Assembly (NCBI GenBank): GCA_050084515.1
Contig: CM114271.1
Location: 9,548,001-9,612,000, forward strand
From: Blasia pusilla
Taxonomy: Eukaryota > Marchantiophyta > Marchantiopsida > Blasiales
Direction of reading: 5' to 3'
DNA: 64,000 nucleotides
Shown: positions 31,631 to 40,396 of the stretch, in pieces
Layout: every line of letters begins with the position of its first letter
How positions within the stretch are numbered: the first letter of the stretch is position 1
Notes under the pieces: model-generated
The model's database searches: none
Told to the model about the DNA's origin: nothing
Seen by the model: the letters and a program-made list of their open reading frames with translations, nothing else
Program-made: the position numbers and the translations under genes

Positions 31631-32576
31631 TTGTTTTGTCTTCAGTATGAGAGAGACTTGGGTACGCTGAAGGGTCCCGGGATACGGATTGAGTTGGCTA
31701 GTGATACGCCGATCTTTCGTCAACCCTACAGGTATTCTGATGTGGAGCGAGCCTTGATTCAGAGCAGGAGTCGGGACTTGTTGGAGGCAAGACTTGTGGA
31801 GTTATCACATGGGGAGTATGCATCTGCCACAATCATGCCGGCGAAGAAGGATATGTATGGCAATTGGACGGATAGGCGGATGTGTGGAGATTACCGTCCT
31901 ATCAACCGACAGACGAGGTCAGATCGGTACGCCATGCCTACTCCTAAGGAGATCTTTGATGCGGTAGGGCATGCAAAGATCTTCAGTACTTTAGATCTCC
32001 GTGCTGGCTATCATCATCTTCCTATCAGGCTGGAGGACAAGAAGAAGACAACATTCTGGGGGATAGATCGGTTCGGGAGAGATTGCTTGTATCAGTGGCG
32101 GTTCTTACCATTTGGGTTGAAGAACGCGCCTGTAGAGTTTCAGAGAGTGATGGATAGGATTCCGGCTGGCTTGGATTTTTATGCGATGTTACATAGATGA
32201 TATTCTTATCTTGAGTTCCACGGTTGAGGAGCATGAGCAACACTTGGAGGAGGTGTTTGGCGATTTGCGATTACATGGGTGAAGTTACATCCGGCAAGTG
32301 CAGATTCTTTCAGAGCAGATTGAGTACTTGGGACACACCATATACCCGAGTGGGTTAGGCGTTCAGGAGACGAAGGTAGAGGCTATTGCGCAGATTCCAC
32401 GCCCTACAGATGTGAGTCGAGTCCGAGCATTTCTTGGACTGGCAAACTTCTATCGACGGTATGTCAAGGGTTTTAGTGCGATCGCAAAGTCTTTGACCTT
32501 GTTGACGAGACTTGATCAGGTTTGGTTGTGGGGAGATGATCAGGAGCAAGCATTTCAGAGCTCAGGACAAAGTTGA
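31631..32576 (+). pseudogene. gypsy-1 reverse transcriptase
   Basis: Clear Ty3-type RT: IMPAKKDMYGNWTDRRMCGD, YRPINRQTRSDRYAMPTP, IFSTLDLRAGYHHLPI, LPFGLKNAPVEFQRVMDR, then a frameshift at about 32190 directly before the catalytic YIDDILIL box (about 32193-32217). IEYLGHTIYPSGLGV and RAFLGLANFYRRYVKGF (thumb and connection) follow in the next frame after a TGA at about 32279. The catalytic box is intact in sequence but out of frame. Confidence 0.9.
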
Positions 32577-33100
32577 CGTCCTCACCCATTTTACAGAGGC
32601 CGGGTTAGGGGTCGCCCATTCCAGTTACATACGGATTGGAGCATGTTGGGTCTAGGAGCAGTGCTTACTCAGAGGGATGACGAGGAGAGGGAGTTCGTTG
32701 TGGCTTACGCGAGCCGATCGAACAACATTGCAGAGGCAAAGTACAACTCCTACGAGGGAGAGTGCTTGGGTGCAGTGTGGGCCGTGGCACATTTCAGGTG
32801 CTATTTATTCGGCAACCCTTTCACACTTATCATTGATCATCAGCCGTTGAGGTGGTTGATGGAGTCCGAAAAGCTTACGGGAAAGCTTGCCAGGTGGGCT
32901 CTATTACTACAGGAGTATGAGTTTGAGGTGGTTCATAGGCCAGGTCGGCTGAACCAGGATGCAGATGGGTTGAGTCGTAATCCATGCCCGAGTCAGAGAG
33001 ACGACATAGGAGCTCGATGGCACGGAGAGAGTGATGAGGAGATGGTGCCCGGTTGGCATGCATCTGCCTATCTTTGTTGGTTGACTATGGCAGGTCAGCC
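32577..33100 (+). pseudogene. gypsy-1 RNase H
   Basis: TDWSMLGLGAVLTQ begins the domain just upstream of 32643, with the first acidic ligand. YNSYEGECLGAVWAVAHFR carries the Glu, and IIDHQPLRWLM the second Asp. VHRPGRLNQDADGLSR carries the last Asp. It removes the RNA strand during reverse transcription. The frame is open from 32643; a short frame-disrupted gap separates it from RT. Confidence 0.88.
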
Positions 33101-33299
33101 ACAGATGCTGACTCCAGTGGTGGGGTTGGATGATGAGTCTTTGGATCCGGAGGTTAGTGAGGAGGCGACAAGTGGTCGTGATATCCATGACGACGTGGAG
33201 GTTGTGGAGTTCTTGCGCACTGGCGTCATTGCGAGTACAGTGAGTGCTAGGGAGCGGGATCGGATCCTACAGAGAGCCAAAAGGTTCATGTGGGAGGGG

Positions 33300-34148
33300 A
33301 CTCACATTTTGCGGGTATGGGAAGATGGTAGGATACGAGTGGTACCTCATCCTTCCCAGCGAGCACGTGTAGTGCGACATGCCCATGAGGAGTTGGGACA
33401 TTTCAGAGTAAAGCGTACTTCCAGCTTACTCCAGGTTCAGTATTGGTGGCACGGCATGCATACTGGGATACATTAGTTTGTGGCCAGATGTATGGTATGT
33501 GACAGAGTGCGAACATCCTTCAATGCTCCCACTCCGCAGTTACATCCTTCGCCGATTATGGGTTTAGGTTATCGATGGAGTTTAGACTTTGCGGGACCTT
33601 TGCCATTGACAGGGCGTCATCATAGGTACGTGTTGGTCATGGTGGAGCATTTCTCCAACTGGATAAAGTTGGTGGCACTACCAGACAAGGCGAGCAAGGG
33701 AACAGCTTATGCATTTCTAGATCGTGTGCTTAGTCACTTTGGTGCACCGGCGGAGGTGTTGACTGGCCAGGGTACCGAGTTCAGGGGAGCGTTTCAGGCC
33801 TTGTGTGATCAGGCGCTGATAGATCACCGCACCACGTCCAGAGATCATCCTGAGGCGGATGGGTTGGCGGAGAGAGTGGTACAGACGGTGAAGAGAGGAT
33901 TGCGCAAGTATGGCTTGCAGCGGGGACAATTGAGGGAGTGGGACCTACAGTTGCCATGGTTGGCTATGGGTTATCGCTTTAGTCGGCAGGCATCCTTGGC
34001 GTCATTTTCACCGTACTTTTTGCTCTTTGGGAGAGAGTCAGATTTACCTGTAGCAATTCGACGTGACATGGCGGAGGTGTTAGATCTTGATGATCCAGAT
34101 GTGTGGGTGCAAGCATGTTCTTAGAGGGCAGAAGTTTTTCGTAGAGTT
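33300..34148 (+). pseudogene. gypsy-1 integrase with one catalytic Asp lost
   Basis: The zinc finger HAHEELGHF...CMVCDRV is split by a TAG at 33474 (CAG in a functional frame would give Gln). The core has the first Asp in RWSLDFAGP and the Glu in DGLAERVVQ. The second Asp position in VLTGQGTEF is Gly (expected DQGTEF; codon near 33763). The spacing from that position to Glu is 35 residues, the usual D-D-35-E. With the catalytic Asp gone, this copy could not integrate DNA. Confidence 0.88.
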
Positions 34149-34622
34149 ATGCCTATGGCCTTTGAGAACTTAGCTATTTCCCAGCATAGAGATACATTGA
34201 GGTACGCAACCATTCGTGGAAGAGGTTATCGTCCAGGGATAAGGAGGTTTCATCCTGGAGATTACGTGTATTTACAACATGAGGCACCCACGACGCTAGA
34301 TGTCACTGCAGGGCGCACGATCCTACGTGTGCGCGAGCTATTACCGATCGGAGTCCTCATGTTGGAGGGACGGGATGGTATGGTTTGGAAGGATCATGTG
34401 CGCAATTGTGCGCCATGTCATCTTCCGAACGTAGATGGGACGGTGGATCCGAGTTTGGCAGTGGTACCTGCAGGCTTGCGGTGTATGTTGTGCGGATCTG
34501 CGAGGGGTGCAGCCACCATGTTGGTATGTGATGGTTGTTCTCGAGGGTGGCATATGTCATGTCTGACCCCCCCTCTTGATGTGGTTCCCACAAGACAATG
34601 GATGTGTCCGAGATGTGTATAG
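34149..34622 (+). CDS. Integrase C-terminal domain fused to a PHD finger
   Basis: 157 codons open to the end of Pol. Residues 34-95 are the SH3-like integrase C-terminus (FHPGDYVYLQ, RTILRVRELLPIGVLML, WKDHVRNCAPCHLPN). Residues 112-156 are a PHD finger with ligands C112, C115, C127, C130, H135, C138, C153, C156 and the usual Trp two residues before the last Cys pair. PHD fingers bind histone H3 tails. Placed where chromoviruses carry a chromodomain, it would plausibly steer integration to marked chromatin; that role is inference. The same domain is present in the relic at 13690-14153. The ATG is only the first Met after a frame break, since the segment belongs to Pol. Confidence 0.85.
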   Translation: MPMAFENLAISQHRDTLRYATIRGRGYRPGIRRFHPGDYVYLQHEAPTTLDVTAGRTILRVRELLPIGVLMLEGRDGMVWKDHVRNCAPCHLPNVDGTVDPSLAVVPAGLRCMLCGSARGAATMLVCDGCSRGWHMSCLTPPLDVVPTRQWMCPRCV

Positions 34623-34689
34623 GGTAGTAGGTCATGTCAGAGAGATGTGATATTTTCTATCTGGAGTTAGGGGGATCCAACTGCCAGCT

Positions 34690-34699
34690 AGGGGGGCGG
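34690..34699 (+). other. Polypurine tract of gypsy-1
   Basis: AGGGGGGCGG followed by T and TGTGAGATC. A matching tract (AGAGGGGCAA) stands at the same place in the minus-strand relic near 13500, again followed by a TG, so the LTR of this family may begin here at 34701 rather than at 34839. Confidence 0.6.
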
Positions 34700-34811
34700 T
34701 TGTGAGATCTCCATGTATATGTATGAGTTGATTTTTGTACATGTGTGGATCGACCCGTGTGTGGGGAAGATCGGTGTTGTGTGGTGTAGATGTGACAAGC
34801 AATGTATTTTA

Positions 34812-35446
34812 TGTAGCGATATGTATGCGCACGACAGTTGTCACATCTGAGTAGCCGATAGGCCGAGATCTATCGTGGATAGGGCATAGGAGCCAGCGGA
34901 CTATCTTGAGTGTAACTTTGTCCCACGGTGTCGGATGAGGTTGAGGATAGGTCCATTGTGTCAGGAACGTCGTTCTTGAAAACTTTCATGTTGAGGTCTT
35001 TTACAGCCGGATGACTTGTTGACCAGGTCACCCGCCCCTAGTAACCCGTGCGCGCAAGTTACCAAGGGAAGGGCTATTTTTAGGAGAAGAGCCTTTTGGC
35101 TCTTCCCAACCCTATATAAGAGAGGAAGATGGCTTTCCTAAGCCATCTTTCTCATGTTGGGCCGTTGAAGCACCTCCCTTGTATGTGTGTGAGCTAGGAC
35201 TAGGGTGCTAGCGTCCGGATTCCTTGATAGCATAGGGTGGACGAGGCTCGATATGCCGATGTAGATTGAGGGGTGGAGTTTTAGGCCGGGTGTGCCATTT
35301 TTACTACTCTTTATTTTTACATGAGAAAGATGTCAGGGGGCTGGTGGGAATTTATTGTTTGCAGGTAGGCAAGCGAGTTGCCTTGGTCGGGAGCCCCTAG
35401 AGACGTGTGTGTGACGTTTTGTAGCGATATGTATGCGCACGACAGT
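34812..35446 (+). repeat. 3' LTR of gypsy-1 with flanking 27-bp direct repeats
   Basis: 34839-35419 matches the 5' LTR block, including TATATAA at 35113. An identical 27-bp word (TGTAGCGATATGTATGCG, then CACGACAGT) stands at 34812-34838 and again at 35420-35446. The second copy replaces the expected LTR end, so the right junction looks like a template switch or recombination product rather than a normal insertion end. Confidence 0.75.
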
Positions 35447-36422
35447 GTTCATTCCTTTTGGAGGTGGTCACAAGCATGCCAAAGAATTTCACTTGTGGAG
35501 GCATGCCAACAAGACCAGGCAAGAGCAATGCTACAGTCTGCAGCATCCCATATCTTCCTCATAAAAGGCATAACAAAAGGAAGGGGGCCTTCGGTTTACG
35601 AGCTCTATGTTAAGGCGGCTGTGAGATCGGTAATGAGAAACTCTATGTGTAAGCCTTCAATTGGTGAGAAGCAAGAACTCCCCTCAAGCAAGATGTATAC
35701 ATTGGTGGGGATATTCATGGGCGTGTTTCAAGACGTCCCATACAAATGGTGGTAGAGCAGTCCGAGCGAGACTCGTGGAGACCAGATAGTATCTTGACTT
35801 CAGGCAAGTGAAGAGGCAACATTGAGGAACAAACCCGATGACTGATTTGGATGAAGAAATTACGCCGCCCAAGTATTCAAAGACCTCGGATTGCTCCCAA
35901 ATCCGCGATGGAGTAACTTCTCCAAAATCAGTGAATGTTTTATTTCAAAAGCCTGGAAGTCCGCAACATCCGATCGCTGGGGTGGTTCAACAATATGGGA
36001 TTCCGATCATGGAGGTGGATTGTAACTTGAAACGATGACATATATCTCGGAGCAACCGTGGACGTGGACCCACTAGCAGGGTAGGATCTGATGGCATTAG
36101 GAGAGTATGCGGCACTTTCCTAACTAAGAACCGTACAAGGACTGGACGACCACTGCCTGGGTTTTGGGGACTCAAAACCTTTGATCGTTTCACGAGGACC
36201 GAGGATCAATTGAAGTACTTCTTCTATCCAAATGAATCCTGCGCTTTCCGAAAGTCTTATCCGACTGCCATTGGAGCTCAAGGGAATACCCCCACGATTT
36301 GGCCCATTTTCGCAGGTACAAATTACACTCAGGACGAAGTGGAAAATCTTACAAGTGTCGATTTTAGAGTCGTAGACGGAGGAATTTCGGAGTAGGTTCA
36401 TATTACAAAGACCTTCGCATTT
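35447..36422 (+). other. MULE transposase gene continuation, no clear domain
   Basis: Resumes MULE-derived sequence after the Ty3 insertion. Short frames (about 35447-35755, 35838-36038, 36210-36395) may be exons of the transposase C-terminal half. I cannot assign domains or splice sites. Confidence 0.35.
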
Positions 36423-36824
36423 CGTGTTCAACCCAAGATTGATGTCAACATGTACCCGGAGAAGGTGGATGATCTCAATCCACTATTTCTGTTTGAATTT
36501 AGAAATGGGATGAAGAGAAACAGAATGTGTAGGCCAACGGTAGAGAGAGCAAAGAGAATTGCATCAGCTCGGGAGGCAAACATGGAAATCATCGCCACAA
36601 AAGATGTCTAGAGTGGAAATGGAATAAGAAGGATGTATTGGGTCAGGAACAACACTGTAAATTCAAGTGTCACAGTGGTCTATGTGATGCACATCTATTG
36701 CTTTCCCACATGCTCCTGTGATGACTTTGTCCAAAGAGAGACAAGTGGGAAAAGGTATTTCCCTTGTAATCACATGTACTATATGTTGGTTGTAGTTTTA
36801 AGAGAGTCGGAGGTAGTAGTATGA
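36423..36824 (+). pseudogene. Transposase C-terminus with SWIM zinc finger
   Basis: One frame with a single TAG near 36609. VDDLNPLFLFEFRNGMKRN is followed by YWVRNNT and then CSC...YFPCNHM, the CxC-x15-CxH pattern of a SWIM finger, characteristic of the C-terminus of MULE transposases and FAR1-type relatives. A second copy of this exon is at 51150-51600. This domain ties the plus-strand gene to the MULE superfamily. Confidence 0.75.
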
Positions 36825-37279
36825 ATCCACCAACCAATTCTGTCCCTCAAAGAAGTGCAAAGTATTTTAAACAAACCACTTTGAGGATGCAAAATGAGGT
36901 CTTAGATTGTACTTTCATTTTCCAAAACCTTCATTTTGAGCTTGAACTCTATTCAGCCGAGGGAAAATGATAGATTTTTTCCAGACCTTGGATGGAAAAA
37001 GTGATTTGTTCCACATTTATGATTCCACAGATTTTTCAGTTTTTTAAATTTTGTGCAAATTGTAACTCGTCGGATTCAGATGAGTTGCCAAAATGTGGAA
37101 TAGGAGAAAAAATGTGTGGGAGTGCCTAAGCACTGAGAACAAAAGTGCAAAAAAAATCACCAAAAAATTCCTCTCTTTAACCCAACGGAAACTCTCTTCA
37201 AATCACAAGAAACTCTATTAAAAAAAGTATCTCTTTGGGTTAAAGGTAGTTTCCTCTCTCCTCTCTTCTTACCGCTCCC
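36825..37279. other. Right terminal region of the MULE-like element
   Basis: AT-rich, with one degenerate palindrome (arms AACTCGTCGGA/TTCAGATGAGTT, about 37062-37087) and the pyrimidine-rich terminus CTCTCTCCTCTCTTCTTACCG ending about 37279. No gene. Confidence 0.5.
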
Positions 37280-37314
37280 ACACACACACAGATAGAGAGA
37301 TATATATATATATA
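37280..37314. repeat. AC/GATA/TA microsatellite
   Basis: AC repeat, then GATAGAGAG, then a TA run, adjoining the MULE right end. Confidence 0.85.
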
Positions 37315-37324
37315 AAAAAGAAAT

Positions 37325-37490
37325 ATGCTCCTAAGGCCCAACATGAGAAAGATCGCTTGAGAAATCCATCTTTCCCTCTCTTATATCCTTAGGAAGAGCC
37401 AAAAGGCTCTTCCCCAAAAATAGCCCTTCCAACGGTAACGTGCGTGAATAGGTTATCGGGTGACCGTTGACTCGGTCAATGGATCAACTG
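37325..37490 (-). repeat. gypsy-1-family LTR fragment
   Basis: Reverse complement of the LTR core around the TATA box: GGCCCAACATGAG, CTCTTATAT and the hairpin GGAAGAGCC/AAAA/GGCTCTTCC are recognisable. Diverged, with no internal region or target duplication. Confidence 0.75.
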
Positions 37491-37538
37491 ATTGACTAAG
37501 ACCAAAATAGGAAAATCGCCATAATCAAAGTTCTTGAA

Positions 37539-37612
37539 TGTTATGTACAAAGGAATGTAAAAAGGGATCTTTCAGCAAATAATATGCACTTCGTTCCCCA
37601 AAAAGATCACAG
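37539..37612 (-). repeat. Tat-type LTR, left part
   Basis: Resembles the first 75 bp of 56163-57468 (TGTTATGTACAAAGG versus TGTAATGTACAAGG; CGTTCCCCAAAAAGATCAC versus TGATCCCCAAGAATATCAC). It continues at 49804-51028 on the other side of copia A. Confidence 0.65.
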
Positions 37613-38088
37613 TGTTGGATTCTCAACATCCACTTCTCTGAGCACTATTAATCTGATCGGCTCCCTTGTCTGAGGAGAAGCCTAGATTGATGGTTCGGAC
37701 TTAGACGTCGAAGGAGTCATAGTAATATGACACAAGTGGTTTTAGGAGTAGCATTACTAGGATTATCTAACCCTATATTGCATCAAGGTGCGGGGCACCC
37801 TGATGTGTCGCGGGGGTTCGGGGATGCAGCCCCTGGTATGCCAAGACGGCGCGCAGCTCTTGGCAAATTTTGTCTATTAATAGAAATGAAGAAAAATAGG
37901 TTAAAACCCTAGTTTCTCGAGTAGTGAAATAGTCAGGAGCCGCAACGGTAGCCGATTCTCGTATGTCGAGTTATCTCAACGTTCAGGTTCCATCGAAGCT
38001 CTTCTGTGAGCGCACAGACGGACTAGGCCACTTTGTATCGCTAAGTTTTGTAAAGATTTCAGTGATTTTGTCACTTTCTATTTTCTCG
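37613..38088 (+). repeat. 5' LTR of copia A
   Basis: 476 bp, begins TGTTGGATTCTCAACATCC. Its end reads TTTTCTCG where the 3' LTR has TTTTCTCA. Confidence 0.9.
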
Positions 38089-38090
38089 TG

Positions 38091-38102
38091 TGGTATCAGA
38101 GC
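38091..38102 (+). other. Primer-binding site of copia A
   Basis: TGGTATCAGAGC, the classical initiator-tRNA-Met site of plant copia elements, 2 bp after the LTR. Confidence 0.95.
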
Positions 38103-38162
38103 TGTAGGTTTTCCAATATTTTGTATCTGGAAATCTAGTGTGTTTGCACAAAATATTGAGAG

Positions 38163-39511
38163 ATGGCTACTTCTTCATCAGTTCGTGCTCGCCCTCCTCC
38201 GCTGGGTGAAGGGAAGTTAGATGGGTCTAACTATACATCGTGGAAGTTCAAAATGAGAACTGTCCTCGAATCATTTGAGATCTGGAAGACGGCCATAGGG
38301 ATCGATTCGAATCCATAACCTACTTTGAGTTCTGCATGTTCATCTTCATCTCGTCATATCGATCATGTTGTCTTGCTGGCATGGAAACGCATAAACGCTG
38401 ATGCTCTATATGCGATTGTCACGAATGTAACTGATTCTGTCATGACTCTCATTCAACATACAACCACTACTGCTGAAGCGTGGAACATTATGAAGAATTA
38501 GTATGAAACGAGGAATGAGACTCGGATTCACAATCTGGAGAATCAGCTTACATCCGCGAAATTTTCAGAAGGAGAAAGCGCTGAGCAATTTTTTATAAGG
38601 ATCAAGAATCTTCAAGATCAGATGGCGTCCGTAGGAATTTCAAAGTCTAGCAAAGATTTGGCACATCGGTGCATAAGGATTTTGCCTCCAAGGTATGACA
38701 GTTTGGTCGCAGCATTGAATACTCAAGTAAGACCCACGCCGCTTACTTTTGAACAATTTAGTGCAATGTTGGTAGAAGAGGAAATGCGCTTTAAAGCAAG
38801 AGAGGGAAGTGATGCAGCACTTACTGCCAATGTACAGAGAGGTAGAAATCAGGATTAGAGTTCAAATATCAAGAAGAAATTTCCAATGAAAGCCTTCAAA
38901 TGCTTTTATTGTGGTAAGCTATATCATCTTATCAAAGATTGTAGAAAGAGGAGTCAGTATGAGAATAACGGTTGTTTAAGACCTAAGAAGGAGTCTGGAA
39001 ATTCTGTAGAACTAGGAGAACATGAAGTAGATGCTTGGGTAGCAACCAAAGATTTTTGCACACAGGCAAGACATTCAACTCAGTCAAAGAGTGAAGATGC
39101 ATGGATGCTCCATAGTGGAGCATCTAGGCATATGACCAATCATAAGGATTGGTATCGCTCCTTACAGCCTCTACAAGAGCCCATCGTTGTTACTGTTGGG
39201 AATAATGCAAAGTGCCATGTAGAAGGGAAAGGCACAATTTCTTCAGTCTCACAAAAAGGAGATGAAAAGAAGTTAATTGATGTATTATACGTACCAGAGT
39301 TGAAGCAAAATTTGATTTCAGTAGCAGTATTGTGTGATCGTGACCTAGAAGTTCGTTTCAAGAAAACTGGAGCACTCATTGAGGATGCCAATGGGAAAGT
39401 AGTGGGTGAAGGTATACGACATGGAAATATCTACGAGTTGTATGCTTTCATGATAAGTGTAAGTATAGACCTTAGTAGCAGTAAGTTATGGCATGAAAGA
39501 TTTGGTCCCTA
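38163..39511 (+). pseudogene. Copia A Gag and protease
   Basis: Single frame from the ATG at 38163 with three in-frame stops (near 38319, 38500 and 38856). Gag starts MATSSSVRARPPPLGEGKLD and shows YTSWKFKMRTVLE, a UBN2-type core (AEQFFIRIKNLQDQM) and the knuckle CFYCGKLYHLIKDC. The protease loop reads WMLHSGASRHMT, where the catalytic Asp of D-S-G-A is His. The GAG-pre-integrase stretch ends LWHERFGP, interrupted by copia B after codon 'Pro'. Confidence 0.88.
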
Positions 39512-39516
39512 AGCTT

Positions 39517-39831
39517 TGTGGAAAACTGCTAAACAAGCATAACTGATGGAAAACGGTTCACACACACACACACACCACCATGGAGAACAAAATTAGCATA
39601 TGAGAGAATGAGTGGAGGTTGGTCCTCTTCTCAATTATATAGGATATCTACAAGAAACCCTAACCCTATCCTTAACCATAGTCTCGAGTTAGACTAACCG
39701 TGATTAACTAACCCTAGTTAAGATAATCGTGCTTAACTGACTAACCAAGATTAAACTTCCCTACTTCGTATGAGTATCAAATGTAGCAGTTCAAGTGTCT
39801 CATGAGCTTGACTATAACTCAATCTTCAATA
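39517..39831 (-). repeat. 3' LTR of copia B
   Basis: 315 bp. On the minus strand it begins TATTGAAGATTGAG (not TG) and ends TTTTCCACA. The purine-rich GATATGAGCTTGAGCGGGAG just before it is the polypurine tract (39832-39852). Confidence 0.9.
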
Positions 39832-40378
39832 CTCCCGCTCAAGCTCATATCGATATCTCTAACGCCGAAATCCTTTCTAAACATCTCAAACTTATCTCTA
39901 GACAATGCCTTTGTAAAGATGTCAGAAATTTGTTGATCTGTACCTATATACACAAGATCAATTTCTCCTGCAAGCACTTTCTCTCTGATAAAATGATAGT
40001 GCATCTCAACATGTTTTGTATGAGCATGAAACACATGGTTATTAGCAAGCTTGATGCTACTAATATTGTCTACATATATTACATTAGGTCCTCAATTACT
40101 AACACCAATCTCAACAAGTAATCGATGAAACCACACTGCCTCACATGCTGCATTGGTTGCTCCTCTGTTGAAGATAAAGCAACTGTAGGTTGCTTTTTTG
40201 AAGCCCAACTTATAGCTACGCTTCCCAAAGTAAATGAATAACGAGATGTGGAGTGTCGATCAGACACACTTCCTGCCCAATCAGCATCTGTGAATCCCGG
40301 TAATTCAAAACTTTGAGACGGTTCAAATTGAAGCCCGAATTGAATAGAGAATTTCACATACCGCATAATCCTCCTCAC
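39832..40378 (-). pseudogene. Copia B RNase H
   Basis: Frames 40079-40378 and 39819-40034: GFTDADWAGSVSDRHSTSRY (first Asp), ISWASKKQPTVALSSTEEQ and, after a frameshift, HTKHVEMHYHFIREKV and TDQQISDIFTKALSRDKF. Typical copia RNase H with one frame break near 40060-40120. Confidence 0.88.
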
Positions 40379-40396
40379 AGCATTAAGGTGAGGTTT

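Larger units (their letters stand above)
25950..35446 (+). mobile_element. gypsy-1: Ty3 retrotransposon with C5-methyltransferase and PHD finger
   Basis: Direct repeats 25950-26533 and 34839-35419 differ at about twenty sites by eye and carry the same TATA box and hairpins. Between them, in order on the plus strand: Gag with zinc knuckle (27780-28969), aspartic protease (29282-29953), DNA cytosine C5-methyltransferase (about 30306-31502), RT (31631-32576), RNase H (32630-33100), integrase (33330-34250) and a PHD finger (34480-34619). A polypurine tract lies at 34690-34699. No clean target duplication was found, and the LTR edges are not settled (see the LTR entries). Stops and frameshifts in every domain mark it as a defective copy. 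It sits in the transposase gene of the MULE-like element. Confidence 0.85.
16101..37279. mobile_element. Large MULE-like transposon with divergent methyltransferase and transposase genes
   Basis: The left terminus begins GGGCTCGTATTCTAGC followed by GAGAGAGGAAGAG. The right terminus, read inward, begins GGGAGCGGTAAGAAGAG, a weak purine-rich inverted repeat. Both ends abut AC-repeat DNA (16092-16100 and 37280-37290), consistent with a 9-11 bp MULE-type duplication but not provable inside a microsatellite. Minus-strand exons at 17540-21998 encode a methyltransferase-like protein; plus-strand exons at 23578-25468 and 36423-36824 encode a transposase with SWIM finger. A Ty3 element (25950-35446) interrupts it; without that insert the element is about 11.7 kb. 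Related copies are at 1-2010, 42174-42865 and 51150-52320. Confidence 0.6.
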
